The notes beneath the pieces are model-generated. The model saw only the letters and a list, made by a program, of their open reading frames with translations, searched no databases and was not told the DNA's origin. From NCBI RefSeq assembly GCF_019352895.1, contig NZ_JAAAFX010000004.1, positions 1,910,245-1,974,244 of the forward strand: a DNA stretch of 64,000 nucleotides. The letters run 5' to 3'. Below are positions 30,665 to 41,092 of the stretch, in pieces. Each line of letters starts with the position of its first letter. Positions within the stretch are counted from its first letter, which is position 1. Both the position numbers and the translations under genes were made by a program. This DNA comes from Variovorax boronicumulans (GTDB taxonomy: Bacteria > Pseudomonadota > Gammaproteobacteria > Burkholderiales > Burkholderiaceae_C).

Positions 30665-31996
30665 TCAGAAGGGGCGCGGGGCCCGGGATCCATCGAGGCG
30701 CGGGAAACGTCCGCCCTCGAAGATGGTTTGGCCACCGACCATCACTGCATGCACGTGCTGGGGACCCGCGGCATAGACGATGTCGGACAGCAGGCGTTCG
30801 GAGGTCCAGCCCAAGGGGTGCTGCAGGTCGAGCACCACGAGGTCGGCCAGGCGGCCGGGCGCGAGGCTTCCGATGTCGGCGCCCCAGCCCAGTGCGTGCC
30901 CGCCCTCCGATGTCGCCATGCGCAGGGCATCGCGCGCCGTGAGGATCGTGGCGTCGAGCCGGTGCGCGCGTTGCAGCAGCACCGCAAACTTCATCTCCTG
31001 GAAGAGATTCAGCGCGTTGTTGCTCAGCGTGCTGTCGGTGCCCAGACCGACCGGGATACCGCGCGCGCGCATCTGCGGCACGGGAGCGATGCCGCTGGCC
31101 AGCTTGGCGTTGCTCACCGGGTTGTGCGACACCGCGGCGCCGCTGGCGGCGATGCGCTCGATGTCGTCGGCATCGACGCAGACGCAGTGCGCGAGCAGCG
31201 TCTGCGGGTCGAGCACGCCAAGGCGGTGCAGCCACTCTATGGGGCTGCAGCCGTACCGCGTCTGCACCCAGTCGACTTCGTCGCGGCATTCGGCCGCGTG
31301 GATCACGAACGGCAGGCCATGTTCGCGTGCAGCCTGCTTGACCTCGACAATCAGTTCCGGTGTGCAACTGTAGGGCGAGTGCGCGCCGAGATAGAAGCGG
31401 CTCAGGCCGTCGTCGCGGCGCTGGCCGATGGTTTCGAGCGTTTCCTGGAGCGCCAGCGGCCAGTTGGGTCGGCCGTTGGGGCGCAGCGACGGGGAGTTGG
31501 CCAGCGCACCGCTGAGCGATCGCATGCCCATGTCCGTGGCCACAGAGGAGAAGATTCCCGCGCCGTAGCGCGTGCAGTCGCATGCGGTGGTGATGCCGTT
31601 GCGCACCATCTCCCGCACGGCCAGCTCGCAACCCTGGCGCGCCTGTTCCAGCGTCAATGCCGAGGTGTGGGGCGCGATGGTCCTGGCCCAAGCGAAGAGA
31701 CCGCCGTCGTCGCAACAGCCGCGATGCAAGCCCATGCCGCCGTGCGCGTGCGTGTTGATCAGTCCCGGCATGACCACGCGCCCGCCGAGGTCGATGGCGC
31801 AGGCCTCCAGCGCACCCGGAATGCTTGCCGCGTCGGCCTCGGGGCCGCACCACGTCACACGGTCGTTCCGGATCAACATGGCCCCGCGCAGATGGCAGGT
31901 GTGCGCCGCGTCGCCGGTGTAGATGGCCGCGTTGCGCAGCAACGTGTACCGTGGTTCGAGTGCCGGCGGGGCGGTGATGTCGCGGAGGTCGCTCAC
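30665..31996 (-). CDS. TRZ/ATZ-type amidohydrolase (deaminase/hydrolase) 2
   Basis: Second cytoplasmic amidohydrolase of the same superfamily, 443 residues, closer to the MTA/SAH deaminase and 8-oxoguanine deaminase branch. Ligands are H83 and H85 in LINTHAHGGMG, H233 with E236 in VIHAAECRDE, H270 in LLAHCV and D321 in LGTDSTLSNN. It begins the minus-strand operon that runs through the phosphorylase, amidohydrolase 1, GH-like protein, Opp importer and alpha/beta hydrolase. Its 170-base upstream region carries a tandem repeat. With the phosphorylase it suggests nucleoside cleavage and deamination. Confidence 0.86.
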   Translation of the reverse strand: MSDLRDITAPPALEPRYTLLRNAAIYTGDAAHTCHLRGAMLIRNDRVTWCGPEADAASIPGALEACAIDLGGRVVMPGLINTHAHGGMGLHRGCCDDGGLFAWARTIAPHTSALTLEQARQGCELAVREMVRNGITTACDCTRYGAGIFSSVATDMGMRSLSGALANSPSLRPNGRPNWPLALQETLETIGQRRDDGLSRFYLGAHSPYSCTPELIVEVKQAAREHGLPFVIHAAECRDEVDWVQTRYGCSPIEWLHRLGVLDPQTLLAHCVCVDADDIERIAASGAAVSHNPVSNAKLASGIAPVPQMRARGIPVGLGTDSTLSNNALNLFQEMKFAVLLQRAHRLDATILTARDALRMATSEGGHALGWGADIGSLAPGRLADLVVLDLQHPLGWTSERLLSDIVYAAGPQHVHAVMVGGQTIFEGGRFPRLDGSRAPRPF

Positions 31997-32119
31997 AGAT
32001 CAATCCATGGTCCGAGATGCCGGACCGCATGGAAAAATTCTAGGAAGCGAGGGCGCCGCTGTTCATACACAGTGCGCCGGTGCGACCTCAACCGTGCAGC
32101 GAATCGCGCCTGTACAGTT

Positions 32120-32154
32120 GCGCGCCGTCCGCTGGCGCGCCGTCCGCTGGCGCG
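32120..32154. repeat. 15-base tandem repeat in the promoter region of the catabolic operon
   Basis: GCGCGCCGTCCGCTG occurs twice in tandem (32120-32134 and 32135-32149), followed by a partial third copy GCGCG. It lies about 125-155 bases upstream of amidohydrolase 2 and just beyond the stop of the MocR gene. MocR regulators are known to bind direct repeats, so this is a candidate binding region, though the GC-rich unit could also be a simple slippage repeat. Confidence 0.5.
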
Positions 32155-32165
32155 ATGCCCGTGGG

Positions 32166-33647
32166 CTAGGCGGCGTAGCCCAACTGCGGCTGCTGGGCGC
32201 GAAAGAAGTCGGCCAGCTGCGGCGAGCCGGTGTAGCCGACATTGAAACGGAACCACACCGACTTCGAAGACGACAGCGAGAAGAAGCTGTCGGGCGACAG
32301 CAGGATGCCGGATTTGAGCGCCAGGTCGGCCACCTTGCTTGCATTGAATTCGGGCGTAGGCGCACTCTGCCAGCCGGCGCTCACGAACATGCCGCCGCGC
32401 GGCTGGGCGATCGGCGAGAGGCCCACCTCGGCGAGCATGTGTACCGTCTGGTCGCAGGCGGCGCGCAACTGCGCCTTCAGGCGCTCGATCATGCGGCGGT
32501 AGGAGCTGGTGGTGATCGCCTGGTAGACCGCGCGTTCGTTGATCTCCGATGTGGTGAGGCCCGACAGCATCTTGGCGCGCACCAGGGCCGGCATCAATGC
32601 CTTGGGCGCAGCGATCGATCCGACGCGCACCGTGGGCGACAGGGTCTTGGAGAAGCTTCCGACGCGGATCACGCGCTGCAATCCGTCCATGGCCGCCAGC
32701 GAAGGGTCGGCGCTGGAGGCGAGTTCGCGGTAGGTGTCGCCCTCGATGAGGATCATGTCGCTGTCGGTGGCCATGCGCAGAAGTTGATGGGCTTGCGCAT
32801 GCGACAACGAGGTCCCCAGCGGATTCTGCAGCACGGTGGCGACGAGCATCAGCTTGGGGCGATAGGTCGCGATGCATTCCTGCAGCCTGCCGAGGTCGAG
32901 TCCCGCGGCGCCGCGCGGAATGCCGACCGGCACGCAATGGTGCTGGCGAATCACTGCGGGCAGGTTGGCATAGCCCGGATCCTCGATCAGCACCGTGTCA
33001 CCGGGCTGCGTGAGTGCGCGCAGGATCAAGTCGAACGCGTGGACCGAGCCGTGGGTCAGCAGCATCTGGTCGGGCGTGACCTCGAACAGGCCCTCGCTCA
33101 GGCTGTTGGCGATCTGGTGGCGCAGCGCCGGGAAACCTTGCGGGTGGCCATAGCCTCGAAGGCGGCCGGATGGCATGCGCATCGCCTGGCGCACCGCATC
33201 CATGACCAGGCTCTCGCCATGCCATTCAGGCGGAAGCCAGCTAGCGCCCACCGGCAGGAACTCGGTCGCGCCCGAATAGAGTTCGGTCACCAACGGCTGC
33301 ATGGCCGCCAGAGCGGGCAGACGCAACTCACCCTGTGCCACACGGACTTCCTTGCGCGCCACGAAGTAGCCCGAGCCGCGGCGAGAGGACAGCAGGCCCG
33401 CCGATGACAACCGTTCATAAGCCTCGACGACGGTGAACGTGCTGATCGCGTACCACTTGGCGAACTGGCGGATCGAGGGCATGCGGCTGCCGATGCGCAA
33501 GCGCCCGTCGGCCACCAGGGCAGAGATGCCCACGACGATTTTTTCGACGAGGCTGCCTTGCGCATCACGTTCGATTCTGAAGTCGCGCCAGGGCACCTCG
33601 GCCTCCGACGACGCCGGCAAGCGCTCGGCGCCCGATTCGTCACTCAT
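32166..33647 (-). CDS. MocR-type PLP-dependent transcriptional regulator
   Basis: GntR/MocR regulator, 493 residues. Residues 30-100 form a GntR winged helix (MPSIRQFAKWYAISTFTVVEAYERL), followed by an aminotransferase-fold domain with D304 in the IEGDTYREL region and the PLP-binding lysine K334 in GSFSKTLSP. The start at 33647 has a GGAGAG ribosome site 8 bases upstream; further upstream ATGs are not needed. MocR proteins sense amino acids, amines or vitamin B6-like ligands. It is co-oriented with the catabolic operon downstream and divergent from the porin, so it most likely controls both. Confidence 0.88.
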   Translation of the reverse strand: MSDESGAERLPASSEAEVPWRDFRIERDAQGSLVEKIVVGISALVADGRLRIGSRMPSIRQFAKWYAISTFTVVEAYERLSSAGLLSSRRGSGYFVARKEVRVAQGELRLPALAAMQPLVTELYSGATEFLPVGASWLPPEWHGESLVMDAVRQAMRMPSGRLRGYGHPQGFPALRHQIANSLSEGLFEVTPDQMLLTHGSVHAFDLILRALTQPGDTVLIEDPGYANLPAVIRQHHCVPVGIPRGAAGLDLGRLQECIATYRPKLMLVATVLQNPLGTSLSHAQAHQLLRMATDSDMILIEGDTYRELASSADPSLAAMDGLQRVIRVGSFSKTLSPTVRVGSIAAPKALMPALVRAKMLSGLTTSEINERAVYQAITTSSYRRMIERLKAQLRAACDQTVHMLAEVGLSPIAQPRGGMFVSAGWQSAPTPEFNASKVADLALKSGILLSPDSFFSLSSSKSVWFRFNVGYTGSPQLADFFRAQQPQLGYAA

Positions 33648-34028
33648 TGCAAGAACTCTCCACATGGACCGCGCCGTGAAAGCCACGGCGGCTCCTGACC
33701 TTTGCCGATCAGGCGAGCGCTGTCCATCCGTTTGGACCCCAGCATGCCGTCGCTGTAAGTGCAATTTCCGAGCCAGGAATCACTTCTTCGGACTGCCGCC
33801 TTGCAACAAGACGCACATGCAGCGCACCGCTGCCGAGCTTTCAAAAACCGTACAGGCCGACCCAGGCAATACGGTTGCGGCCGCCGCTCGGAAGTGTGCT
33901 TTTTCAAGTCGGCGGTGGCTTCGCAGAATCGCGTCCCAGCCGGAGGGAGAGGGCGCCGGGTGACCCGAGAGCTCGTGCAGCGCCATCCCTTTTTCGTCAG
34001 CTGTCCACCAACCCAGAGAGAAATTCCG
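33648..34028. other. Divergent intergenic region, MocR regulator to porin (381 bases)
   Basis: No convincing gene is seen. The region must hold the promoters of the MocR gene (minus) and the porin (plus). It includes the MocR ribosome site GGAGAG and a CCGTACAGG segment near 33846, similar to the CTGTACAG near 32109 upstream of the catabolic operon. These two sites might share a regulator, but the match is short. A purine-rich AGAGAGAAA near 34013 probably serves as the porin ribosome site. Confidence 0.5.
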
Positions 34029-35102
34029 ATGATCAAGAAGCGCTTCGCGTTCGCCTGCACCGCAGTGGTTTTTGCAGCCATGGCGGCTCCTGCTTCGGCG
34101 CAGAGCAGCGTCACCCTGTACGGCCTGGTGGACCTGGGCATCCGGGTCGACAAGACCGCGTTCGGCACCGTCACCGGCCTGCAGTCGGGCATGGAGTCCG
34201 GCAATCGTTTCGGATTCCGGGGCATCGAGGATCTCGGTGGCGGCCTGGCCGCCGTCTTCACGCTGGAAGCAGGCTTTCTCGCAGATACCGGCGAGCTGAT
34301 CAGCAACGGTGCGCCAGGGCCGGGCTTTGGACGCCAGGCGTCGGTCGCCTTGGTTTCCAGCAAGTGGGGGGGTGTCGGCTTTGGCCGTCAGTACAACCCC
34401 ATCTTCAGTTTCGTGGCGGGCAACCTGGACCCGTTCGGCTTCGGCTTCGTGGGTTCGATCGGCAACAGCGTCGGCTTGCTGGCGGGTGCGCCCGCGCGCA
34501 GCGGCAATTCCCTGAGCTATTCATCGCCCGTGTGGGGCGGCTTCAAGGCCGACGTGATCTATGCGCTGGGTGAGACCTCGAAGCCGGATGTGCCGAAGGG
34601 GGCAGGAGACCAGATGGGGCTGTCGCTGGTCTACACCGACAAGGCCTTCACTTTGGGCTATGCGTACCACAGGACGCGCGGGATGACCGACATGGCGTCG
34701 TCGCCTGAACAGGTTCGGCATGTGATCGGTGGCAACTATGACTTCGGCCTGTTGAAGCTTTACGGCTCCTACGCCCTGAACAGGAACGATGCCGCCGTGT
34801 CGCGCATCGACCGTGCGGCTTACACCGTGGGTGTGCGCGTGCCGATCGGTGCGGGCGTGTGGCTGGCGCAGTACCAGGTCTCGAACGACAGGACCGCGGC
34901 CGATGCGGACAGCCGACAGGTCGCGCTCGGTTATCAGTACTTTCTGTCGAAGCGAACCGATGTCTACGCCGTGCTGGCCAAGACGGACAACCGGAACCGA
35001 GCGGCTTTTGCGATCTCGGACTCGACCAACAGCAGCATCGGGACGGTCACGCCTGGCTTCGACCCCGGGGCCTATCAGGTCGGTATCCGGCACCGGTTCT
35101 GA
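34029..35102 (+). CDS. Gram-negative general porin (Burkholderiales type)
   Basis: Outer-membrane trimeric porin, 357 residues. The signal peptide is MIKKRFAFACTAVVFAAMAAPASA, cut before QSSVTLYGLVD, the near-invariant first strand of betaproteobacterial porins. Typical are FGFRGIEDLGGGL, the FGRQ motif, and a terminal phenylalanine (IRHRF) that acts as the outer-membrane assembly signal. It is divergent from the MocR gene, so it may be a dedicated entry pore for the compound handled by the catabolic island, though it could equally be a housekeeping porin. Confidence 0.9.
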   Translation: MIKKRFAFACTAVVFAAMAAPASAQSSVTLYGLVDLGIRVDKTAFGTVTGLQSGMESGNRFGFRGIEDLGGGLAAVFTLEAGFLADTGELISNGAPGPGFGRQASVALVSSKWGGVGFGRQYNPIFSFVAGNLDPFGFGFVGSIGNSVGLLAGAPARSGNSLSYSSPVWGGFKADVIYALGETSKPDVPKGAGDQMGLSLVYTDKAFTLGYAYHRTRGMTDMASSPEQVRHVIGGNYDFGLLKLYGSYALNRNDAAVSRIDRAAYTVGVRVPIGAGVWLAQYQVSNDRTAADADSRQVALGYQYFLSKRTDVYAVLAKTDNRNRAAFAISDSTNSSIGTVTPGFDPGAYQVGIRHRF

Positions 35103-35153
35103 GCGACGGCGGCGTCTACCGACTGAAAGATGCGGGGAGCGCCTTCCCGGGTG

Positions 35154-36107
35154 CTAGTCCACGTACTGCGCCGCACTGTCCAGCGCCTTCGGCACCGCCA
35201 CGCGCATGGCGTCGATGAAGCGCCGCAGTCGGGCCGGCTGGAAGCGCGCCTGCGGATAGATCAGGTGCACGGCCAGCGGGTCGGCGCGCCATTGCGGCGC
35301 GAGGTGCACCAGCCGGCCCTGCGCGATGTCGTCGCTCACGGTCCAGGCCGAGACGATGCTCGCGCCCAGCCCCATCAGCGTGGCGTTGCGCAGCGCGAAC
35401 AGGCTGTCGGTGCTCAGGCGCGGGCGGATCGGCACGCGCACGTTCTCGCCGCTGCGCACCTGCGTGAGCGAGAGCTCGTTGCGATAGAAGGTGCGCAGCG
35501 CGAGCCAGGGCAGGGCTGCCAGCTCGCTCGCGTGTGTCGGTGTCGGCAGCCCCTGGAGCAGCGCCGGCGCGGCGACCGCGATGCGCGGCACCTCGGTCAG
35601 GCGCAACGCCACCGCCGAGGGATCGTTCAGCTCGCCCAGCTGGATCGCACAGTCGATGCCCTGGGCGATGAAGTCGGGCGGGCGATCGTGCAGCAGCCAT
35701 TCGACCGACACGCGCGGATAGCGGCGCAGGTAGTCGACCAGCGCGCCCATCAGCAGGCGCTGGCCGAAGGCGTGGGGCGCCACCACGCGCAGCGTGCCCT
35801 CGGGCTCGTCGCCCGCACCGCGCAGGTCGGCCTCGAAGGCCTCCCAGCTGCCCAGCATTTCCTTGGCGCGCTCGAAGCAGCGCTCGCCGTCCTCGGTCAG
35901 CTTCATCGCGTGGGTCGAGCGGTTGAGCAGCCGCAGGCCCAGCGCGCGTTCCAGCGCCTGCAGCCGGCGACTCACAGTCGGCTGGGTCGCGCCGAGTTGC
36001 ACCGCGGCGGCCGACAGGCTACCGGCCTCCACGATGCGCACGAAGGTCTGCAGCAGTTCGATGCGCCCGGCGGCATTGGGGACGGAGGAAGGATCGGCGG
36101 TGGCCAT
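35154..36107 (-). CDS. LysR-family transcriptional regulator
   Basis: LysR-type regulator, 317 residues. The N-terminal winged helix (LQTFVRIVEAGSLSAAAVQL, then GATQPTVSRRLQALERALG) spans about residues 19-60, followed by a periplasmic-binding-like effector domain. The start at 36107 is chosen because it gives the standard spacing to the HTH; the upstream in-frame extension is not LysR-like. It is divergent from an MFS efflux-type gene with 130 bases between, the classic arrangement in which the regulator controls both itself and the transporter. Ligand unknown. Confidence 0.9.
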   Translation of the reverse strand: MATADPSSVPNAAGRIELLQTFVRIVEAGSLSAAAVQLGATQPTVSRRLQALERALGLRLLNRSTHAMKLTEDGERCFERAKEMLGSWEAFEADLRGAGDEPEGTLRVVAPHAFGQRLLMGALVDYLRRYPRVSVEWLLHDRPPDFIAQGIDCAIQLGELNDPSAVALRLTEVPRIAVAAPALLQGLPTPTHASELAALPWLALRTFYRNELSLTQVRSGENVRVPIRPRLSTDSLFALRNATLMGLGASIVSAWTVSDDIAQGRLVHLAPQWRADPLAVHLIYPQARFQPARLRRFIDAMRVAVPKALDSAAQYVD

Positions 36108-36137
36108 GCGGGCTGTGGGAAGGTGTGGTCGATTGTT

Positions 36138-36152
36138 ATGCGTCAGGCGTAT
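36138..36152. promoter_or_regulatory. Candidate LysR operator (T-N11-A)
   Basis: ATGCGTCAGGCGTAT contains T-N11-A (T36139 to A36151) with near-symmetric arms ATGCG and CGTAT. It lies 31 bases upstream of the LysR start and 86 bases before the MFS start, the usual site for an autoregulating LysR box. Confidence 0.45.
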
Positions 36153-37454
36153 AGGCATTGTGCATTCCCTATGGCTACCACGCCTTGCATTTCCTGGGCA
36201 CACTCGCGGCTCGCTTCAGGATCTAAGGGTTAACACCATGTCTTCCATTCAATGCGTGCATGCCTCGGCCGCCCCCCAGCGTCCGGCCGAGAACACGCTG
36301 CCACCTGCGCTGGTGATGCTGCTCGCCACCTCCGCCGGCTTTTCGGTGGCCTCGCTCTACTACAGCCAGCCCATGCTGGGCGTGCTGGGCAGCGACATCG
36401 GCGCCTCGACGCGCACCGTGGGTTTCGTGCCCACGCTCACCCAGCTGGGCTATGCGCTGGGCCTGCTGCTGCTGGCGCCGCTGGGCGATCGTTACGACCG
36501 GCGCACCATCATCCTGGTCAAGGCGGCCATCCTTTGCGTCGCGCTGCTGGCCGCCGGTGCCGCGCCCTCGGTCGGCCTGCTGCTCGTGGCCAGCCTGGCG
36601 ATCGGCCTGTCGGCCACGCTGGCGCAGGACATCGTGCCGGCCGCCGCGGTGCTGGCGCCCGAAGCGCGGCGCGGCAAGGCGGTGGGCACGGTGATGACCG
36701 GGCTGCTGCTGGGCATCCTGCTGTCGCGGGTGGTCAGCGGCTTCGTGGCCGAGCACTTCGGTTGGCGCAGCATGTTCGTGGCGGCGGCCGCGAGCATCGC
36801 GCTGGTCGGCGTGGCCGTCTGGCGCGGCCTGCCGCGCTTCGCGCCCACCACACAGATGTCCTACGGCGCGCTGATGGGCTCGCTGGTCGATCTCTGGCGG
36901 CGCCACGGCACGCTGCGGCGCGCCACGCTGGCGCAGGGGCTGGTGGTGATCGGCTTCAGCGCCTTCTGGTCGACGCTGGCGGTGATGCTGCACGGCGAGC
37001 CCTTCCACCTGGGCAGCGCGGCGGCCGGCGCCTTCGGCCTGGCCGGCGCGGCCGGTGCGCTGGCCGCGCCGCTGGCCGGCCGGCTGGCCGACACCCACGG
37101 CCCGGCCTGGGTGGCGCGCGGCAGCGTGGCGCTGACGGCTCTGTCCTTCGCGGCCATGGCCGCCGCGCCCTGGCTGTCGCCGCATGCACAGCTGTGGCTG
37201 CTGGCGCTGTGCGCCGTGGGCTTCGACCTCGGCGTGCAGGCCACCCTGATCGCGCACCAGACCCTGGTCTACGGCATCGAGCCCGGCGCGCGCAGCCGGC
37301 TCAACGCGATCCTGTTCGTCGGCATGTTCATCGGCATGGCCATCGGCTCGGCGCTGGGCGCGCTGGTGCTCGCGCAGTGGGGCTGGATGGCGGTCACGGG
37401 GCTGGCCACGGGCTCGGCGGTGGCGGCACTGGTCGTGCGGCTGTGGCCGGCGGC

Positions 37455-38161
<707 letters not shown>

Positions 38162-38165
<4 letters not shown>

Positions 38166-39058
38166 TTCGCCAGCGTCCTGCGCCACACCAGGGCCCTGCG
38201 CTCGAGATAGCGAACGCCGTAGTCGGAGGCCAGGCCGAGCAGTGCGTACAGCACCAGGCCCACCAGCATCACGTCGGCCTGTGCGTAGTTGCGCGCGAGG
38301 TTGATCATGTAGCCGATGCCGTCGGTGGCATTGAACTGCTCCACCACCACCAGCCCGAGCCATGCGCCCATCACGGCGAAGCGCAGGCCCAGGAAGAAGC
38401 CCGGCATGGCGCCGGGCAGCACCACATGGCGGATGAATTCGCTTCGGCTCAACCGTACCGTTTCGGCCAGTTCGACATAGCGCAGGTCGATGCTGCGCAG
38501 CGCGTTGTGCGTATGGATGTAGATCGGCGTGAAGACGCCCAGCGTGATCACCGTGACTTTCATGAATTCGCCGATGCCGAACCACAGGATGAAGAAGGGA
38601 ATGAGCGCGAGTGAAGGCACGGCGCGCTTGATCTGCACCAGGCCGTCGAACACATAGCCGCCGGTCAGGCTCAGGCCCGACAGCAGGGCCACCACCACGC
38701 CGATCAGGATGCCGAAGAACAGCCCCTGGCCCGCGCGGACGGCCGACACCAGCAGGTGCGTCTGCAGCCGGCCCTGCTCGATCAGGTCGTAGCCCGTGGT
38801 GACCGCGACCCAGGGCGCGGGCAGGATGCGGCTGTCGATGAAGCCGGTGGCCGAGCCGATCGACCAATAGACCAGCAGCAGGATCGGCCCCAGCAGCCAG
38901 CCGTAGCGCACGGGCGCGCCCAGGCCCAGCCGACGGGTGGCCGGTCGCCGGTTGTCGGCGGGTGGTCGGGCCACGACGAAGCGCTCGGGTTCGCGGCGAT
39001 GCAGGGGAAGTGCGGCGGGCACGGGGAGGGCCGCGCGGGGAGGAGGATGTGCGCTCAT
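38162..39058 (-). CDS. ABC transporter permease, sulfonate/nitrate/taurine type
   Basis: Inner-membrane permease (SsuC/TauC-like), 298 residues. It has an unusually long Pro/Arg-rich cytoplasmic N-terminus of about 50 residues before the first membrane segment, then about six segments and the coupling loop YVELAETVRLSRSEFIRHVV near residue 205. The ATGA overlap on both sides (with the binding-protein gene at 39055-39058 and the ATPase at 38162-38165) shows tight coupling. A homodimer would form the channel with the ATPase. Confidence 0.9.
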
Positions 39059-40203
39059 GGGGTGGGGACCTTCGGGTTCTCTTGGAGGGGGGCATCGGCT
39101 GCTGCGACAGCGTTGCGCGAGGCGTGGATGGCGTCGAAGGCGATCTTCTCGAAGCGCCGGTCGAACAAGGTCGCGGCGTCGAAGCTGTCGCGGCCGATCT
39201 GTCGGGCCATGAAGTCGACGGTCTCCTGCTGGAGGGCGATCACGTCGTTCCAGTCGGCGGGCACTTCGGTCGGGCCGGTGTGGGTCAGGATGTACTGGGC
39301 ATCGGCGGCACTCACGCCCTGGTCTTCGATGTAGTAGATGCGGGTCCATTCCGCGCGGTTCTGCTCGGCCCATTCGGTGGCGCGCGCCCAAAGCTGCACA
39401 TAGGCGCGCAAGGCAGCGGCCTTGGCCGGATCCGCAAGTGTCTCGTCGCGGACGTAGAGGTTGCCGGCGTCGTCGCGGAAGCGGCCATGGCCGAGGATGC
39501 GCGCGCCTTCCTTGCCATAGGCATCGAGGTAGCGCTTGGTGCCCAGCGTGGCGCGGCCCAGCGGCGCCGCATCGACCAGGCCGCTGGCGAGCGCACCGGT
39601 GTAGACGTCAGAGGTCGAGGGCAGGTCGACCAATGTCACGTCCTGGGGCGTCAGGCCCGCCTCGGCCAGCGTGCGCAGCACCACCGCGCCTTGCGCCTGG
39701 CCGGGGCTGAATGCCAGCTTCTTGCCCTTGAGATCGGCCAGCGAAGCGATCTTCGATTTGGGCGACAGGCCGATCACGTAGGTCGGGTACGCGAAGGGGT
39801 CGGACTTGTGGCGCCAGGCGATGATCTTGACCGGGATGCCGACCCAGACCGCGTGGATGGGCGGGATGTTGGCCGCCGAACCCACGTCCAGCGCACGCGC
39901 CTGGAAGGCTTCGGTCACGCCGGGCCCGCCCGAGATGTTGGCCCATTCGATGTCGAAGGGCAGATTCTTGTCCCAGCCCTTGTGCTTGAGCACGCGCTGC
40001 GTGGTCGGGTCGCCGATCACGAGGCGGGTGCGTGGCGGCACCTCGGTGGGCAGCGGTGCATCGAGCGCCAGCTTCGTGGGGGCGCTCGTGGCGGCCGTGC
40101 CGCGGTCGAAGGCGCCACGGCCGAACGCGAGGAACGCCGCCACGGCGACCAATGCGACACCCACGGCGGCGAGCGAATATCTTGTGCGGGACGAAGTGCT
40201 CAC
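39055..40203 (-). CDS. ABC transporter substrate-binding protein, aliphatic sulfonate/nitrate-like
   Basis: Periplasmic binding protein of the SsuA/TauA/NMT1 group, 382 residues. The N-terminus has a signal sequence (RTRYSLAAVGVALVAVAAFLAFG) without a lipobox. The mature part has VLKHKGWDKNLPFDIEWANI, GSAANIPPIHAVWVGIPVKI and LKGKKLAFSPGQAQG, the usual ligand-cleft blocks. Its start overlaps the upstream exbD stop, so it is translated from the TonB-system message. Substrate is inferred to be a sulfonate, sulfate ester or similar small organic anion. Confidence 0.87.
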   Translation of the reverse strand: MSTSSRTRYSLAAVGVALVAVAAFLAFGRGAFDRGTAATSAPTKLALDAPLPTEVPPRTRLVIGDPTTQRVLKHKGWDKNLPFDIEWANISGGPGVTEAFQARALDVGSAANIPPIHAVWVGIPVKIIAWRHKSDPFAYPTYVIGLSPKSKIASLADLKGKKLAFSPGQAQGAVVLRTLAEAGLTPQDVTLVDLPSTSDVYTGALASGLVDAAPLGRATLGTKRYLDAYGKEGARILGHGRFRDDAGNLYVRDETLADPAKAAALRAYVQLWARATEWAEQNRAEWTRIYYIEDQGVSAADAQYILTHTGPTEVPADWNDVIALQQETVDFMARQIGRDSFDAATLFDRRFEKIAFDAIHASRNAVAAADAPLQENPKVPTP

Positions 40204-40625
40204 AGGAACTGCTCCGAGCCCACGAGGCCGATCTTGGTGAGGCCATGGCGCTGCACGGCGGCCATCACCGCCGCCACCACGCGGTAATCCACCGCACGGT
40301 CCGGGCGCACATGCAGCTCGGGCTGCACCGGCTGCGCGGCGATGCCCGCGAGCCGCGACTCGAGCAGTGGCAAACCGGCAAGCTTCTCGTCGTTCCAGCT
40401 CACCGCGCCGTCGGCGGCGATGTTGAGCCGCACCACCTCGGGCTCTTGCGTGATCGTGGGTGGCTGCGGCGCGGGCATGTTGAGGTTCACCGAGTGCAGC
40501 TGGATCGGGATGGTGACGATCAGCATGATGAGCAGCACCAGCATCACGTCGATCAAGGGCGTGGTGTTGATGTCCACCATCACCTGGGGCTCCGCCGATG
40601 CGCTGGCGCCTAAGTTCATGGCCAT
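40200..40625 (-). CDS. exbD: Biopolymer transport protein ExbD/TolR family (copy 2)
   Basis: Inner-membrane ExbD-family protein, 141 residues, part of the proton-driven TonB-ExbB-ExbD motor. It has the ExbD hallmark NTTPLIDVMLVLLIMLIV near residue 20, with the essential Asp in its single membrane segment, and a periplasmic domain. A second in-frame ATG lies 6 bases in. It differs from the exbD copy immediately upstream (periplasmic part and motif IMLIVTIPIQLHSV), so the operon carries two paralogues. Its stop overlaps the binding-protein gene start by four bases. Confidence 0.9.
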   Translation of the reverse strand: MAMNLGASASAEPQVMVDINTTPLIDVMLVLLIMLIVTIPIQLHSVNLNMPAPQPPTITQEPEVVRLNIAADGAVSWNDEKLAGLPLLESRLAGIAAQPVQPELHVRPDRAVDYRVVAAVMAAVQRHGLTKIGLVGSEQFL

Positions 40626-40664
40626 GGAAGGGGTCTCCGGGGAAGGGATGGGCCGCGGCAGCGT

Positions 40665-41090
40665 TCAGCCGCGCGGCGGGGGCTCGGTGATGAAGCCGAT
40701 CTTCAGGATGCCGGCGCGCTGGCAGGCCAGCACCACGCGGCCGACGTGTTCGTAGGGCGCGCCGCCGTCGCCGCGGATCTGGATCGCGGGCTGCGGCGTC
40801 TGCCGGGCGACTTGCTTGAGCCGCTCGACCAGCGCCTCGTCGTTGCCGATGGCGCTCTGGTTCCAGAACACCTGTCCGCTGCGCGTGACCGCGAGCTGGA
40901 TGTCCTCGGCCTTGGCTTCGCGCGGGCGGTTGACCTCTTTGGGCAGGTCCACCGGCACCGTGCGGGTCACGACCGGGATGGTGATCAGGAAGATGATCAG
41001 CAGCACCAGCATCACGTCGACCAATGGCGTGGTGTTGATGGTGGCGATGATCTCGTCGTCACCGCCCGACTGTCCGACGACCATGGCCAT
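40665..41090 (-). CDS. exbD: Biopolymer transport protein ExbD/TolR family (copy 1)
   Basis: ExbD-family protein, 141 residues, with NTTPLVDVMLVLLIIFLIT and its membrane aspartate near residue 25, then periplasmic VDLPKEVNRPREAK. The start at 41090 is 2 bases past the exbB stop; an internal ATG two codons later is possible. Two exbD genes after one exbB are common in Xanthomonas and Burkholderiales TonB systems, where the second copy serves particular receptors. The proton-path aspartate is present in both copies here. Confidence 0.9.
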   Translation of the reverse strand: MAMVVGQSGGDDEIIATINTTPLVDVMLVLLIIFLITIPVVTRTVPVDLPKEVNRPREAKAEDIQLAVTRSGQVFWNQSAIGNDEALVERLKQVARQTPQPAIQIRGDGGAPYEHVGRVVLACQRAGILKIGFITEPPPRG

Positions 41091-41092
41091 GG

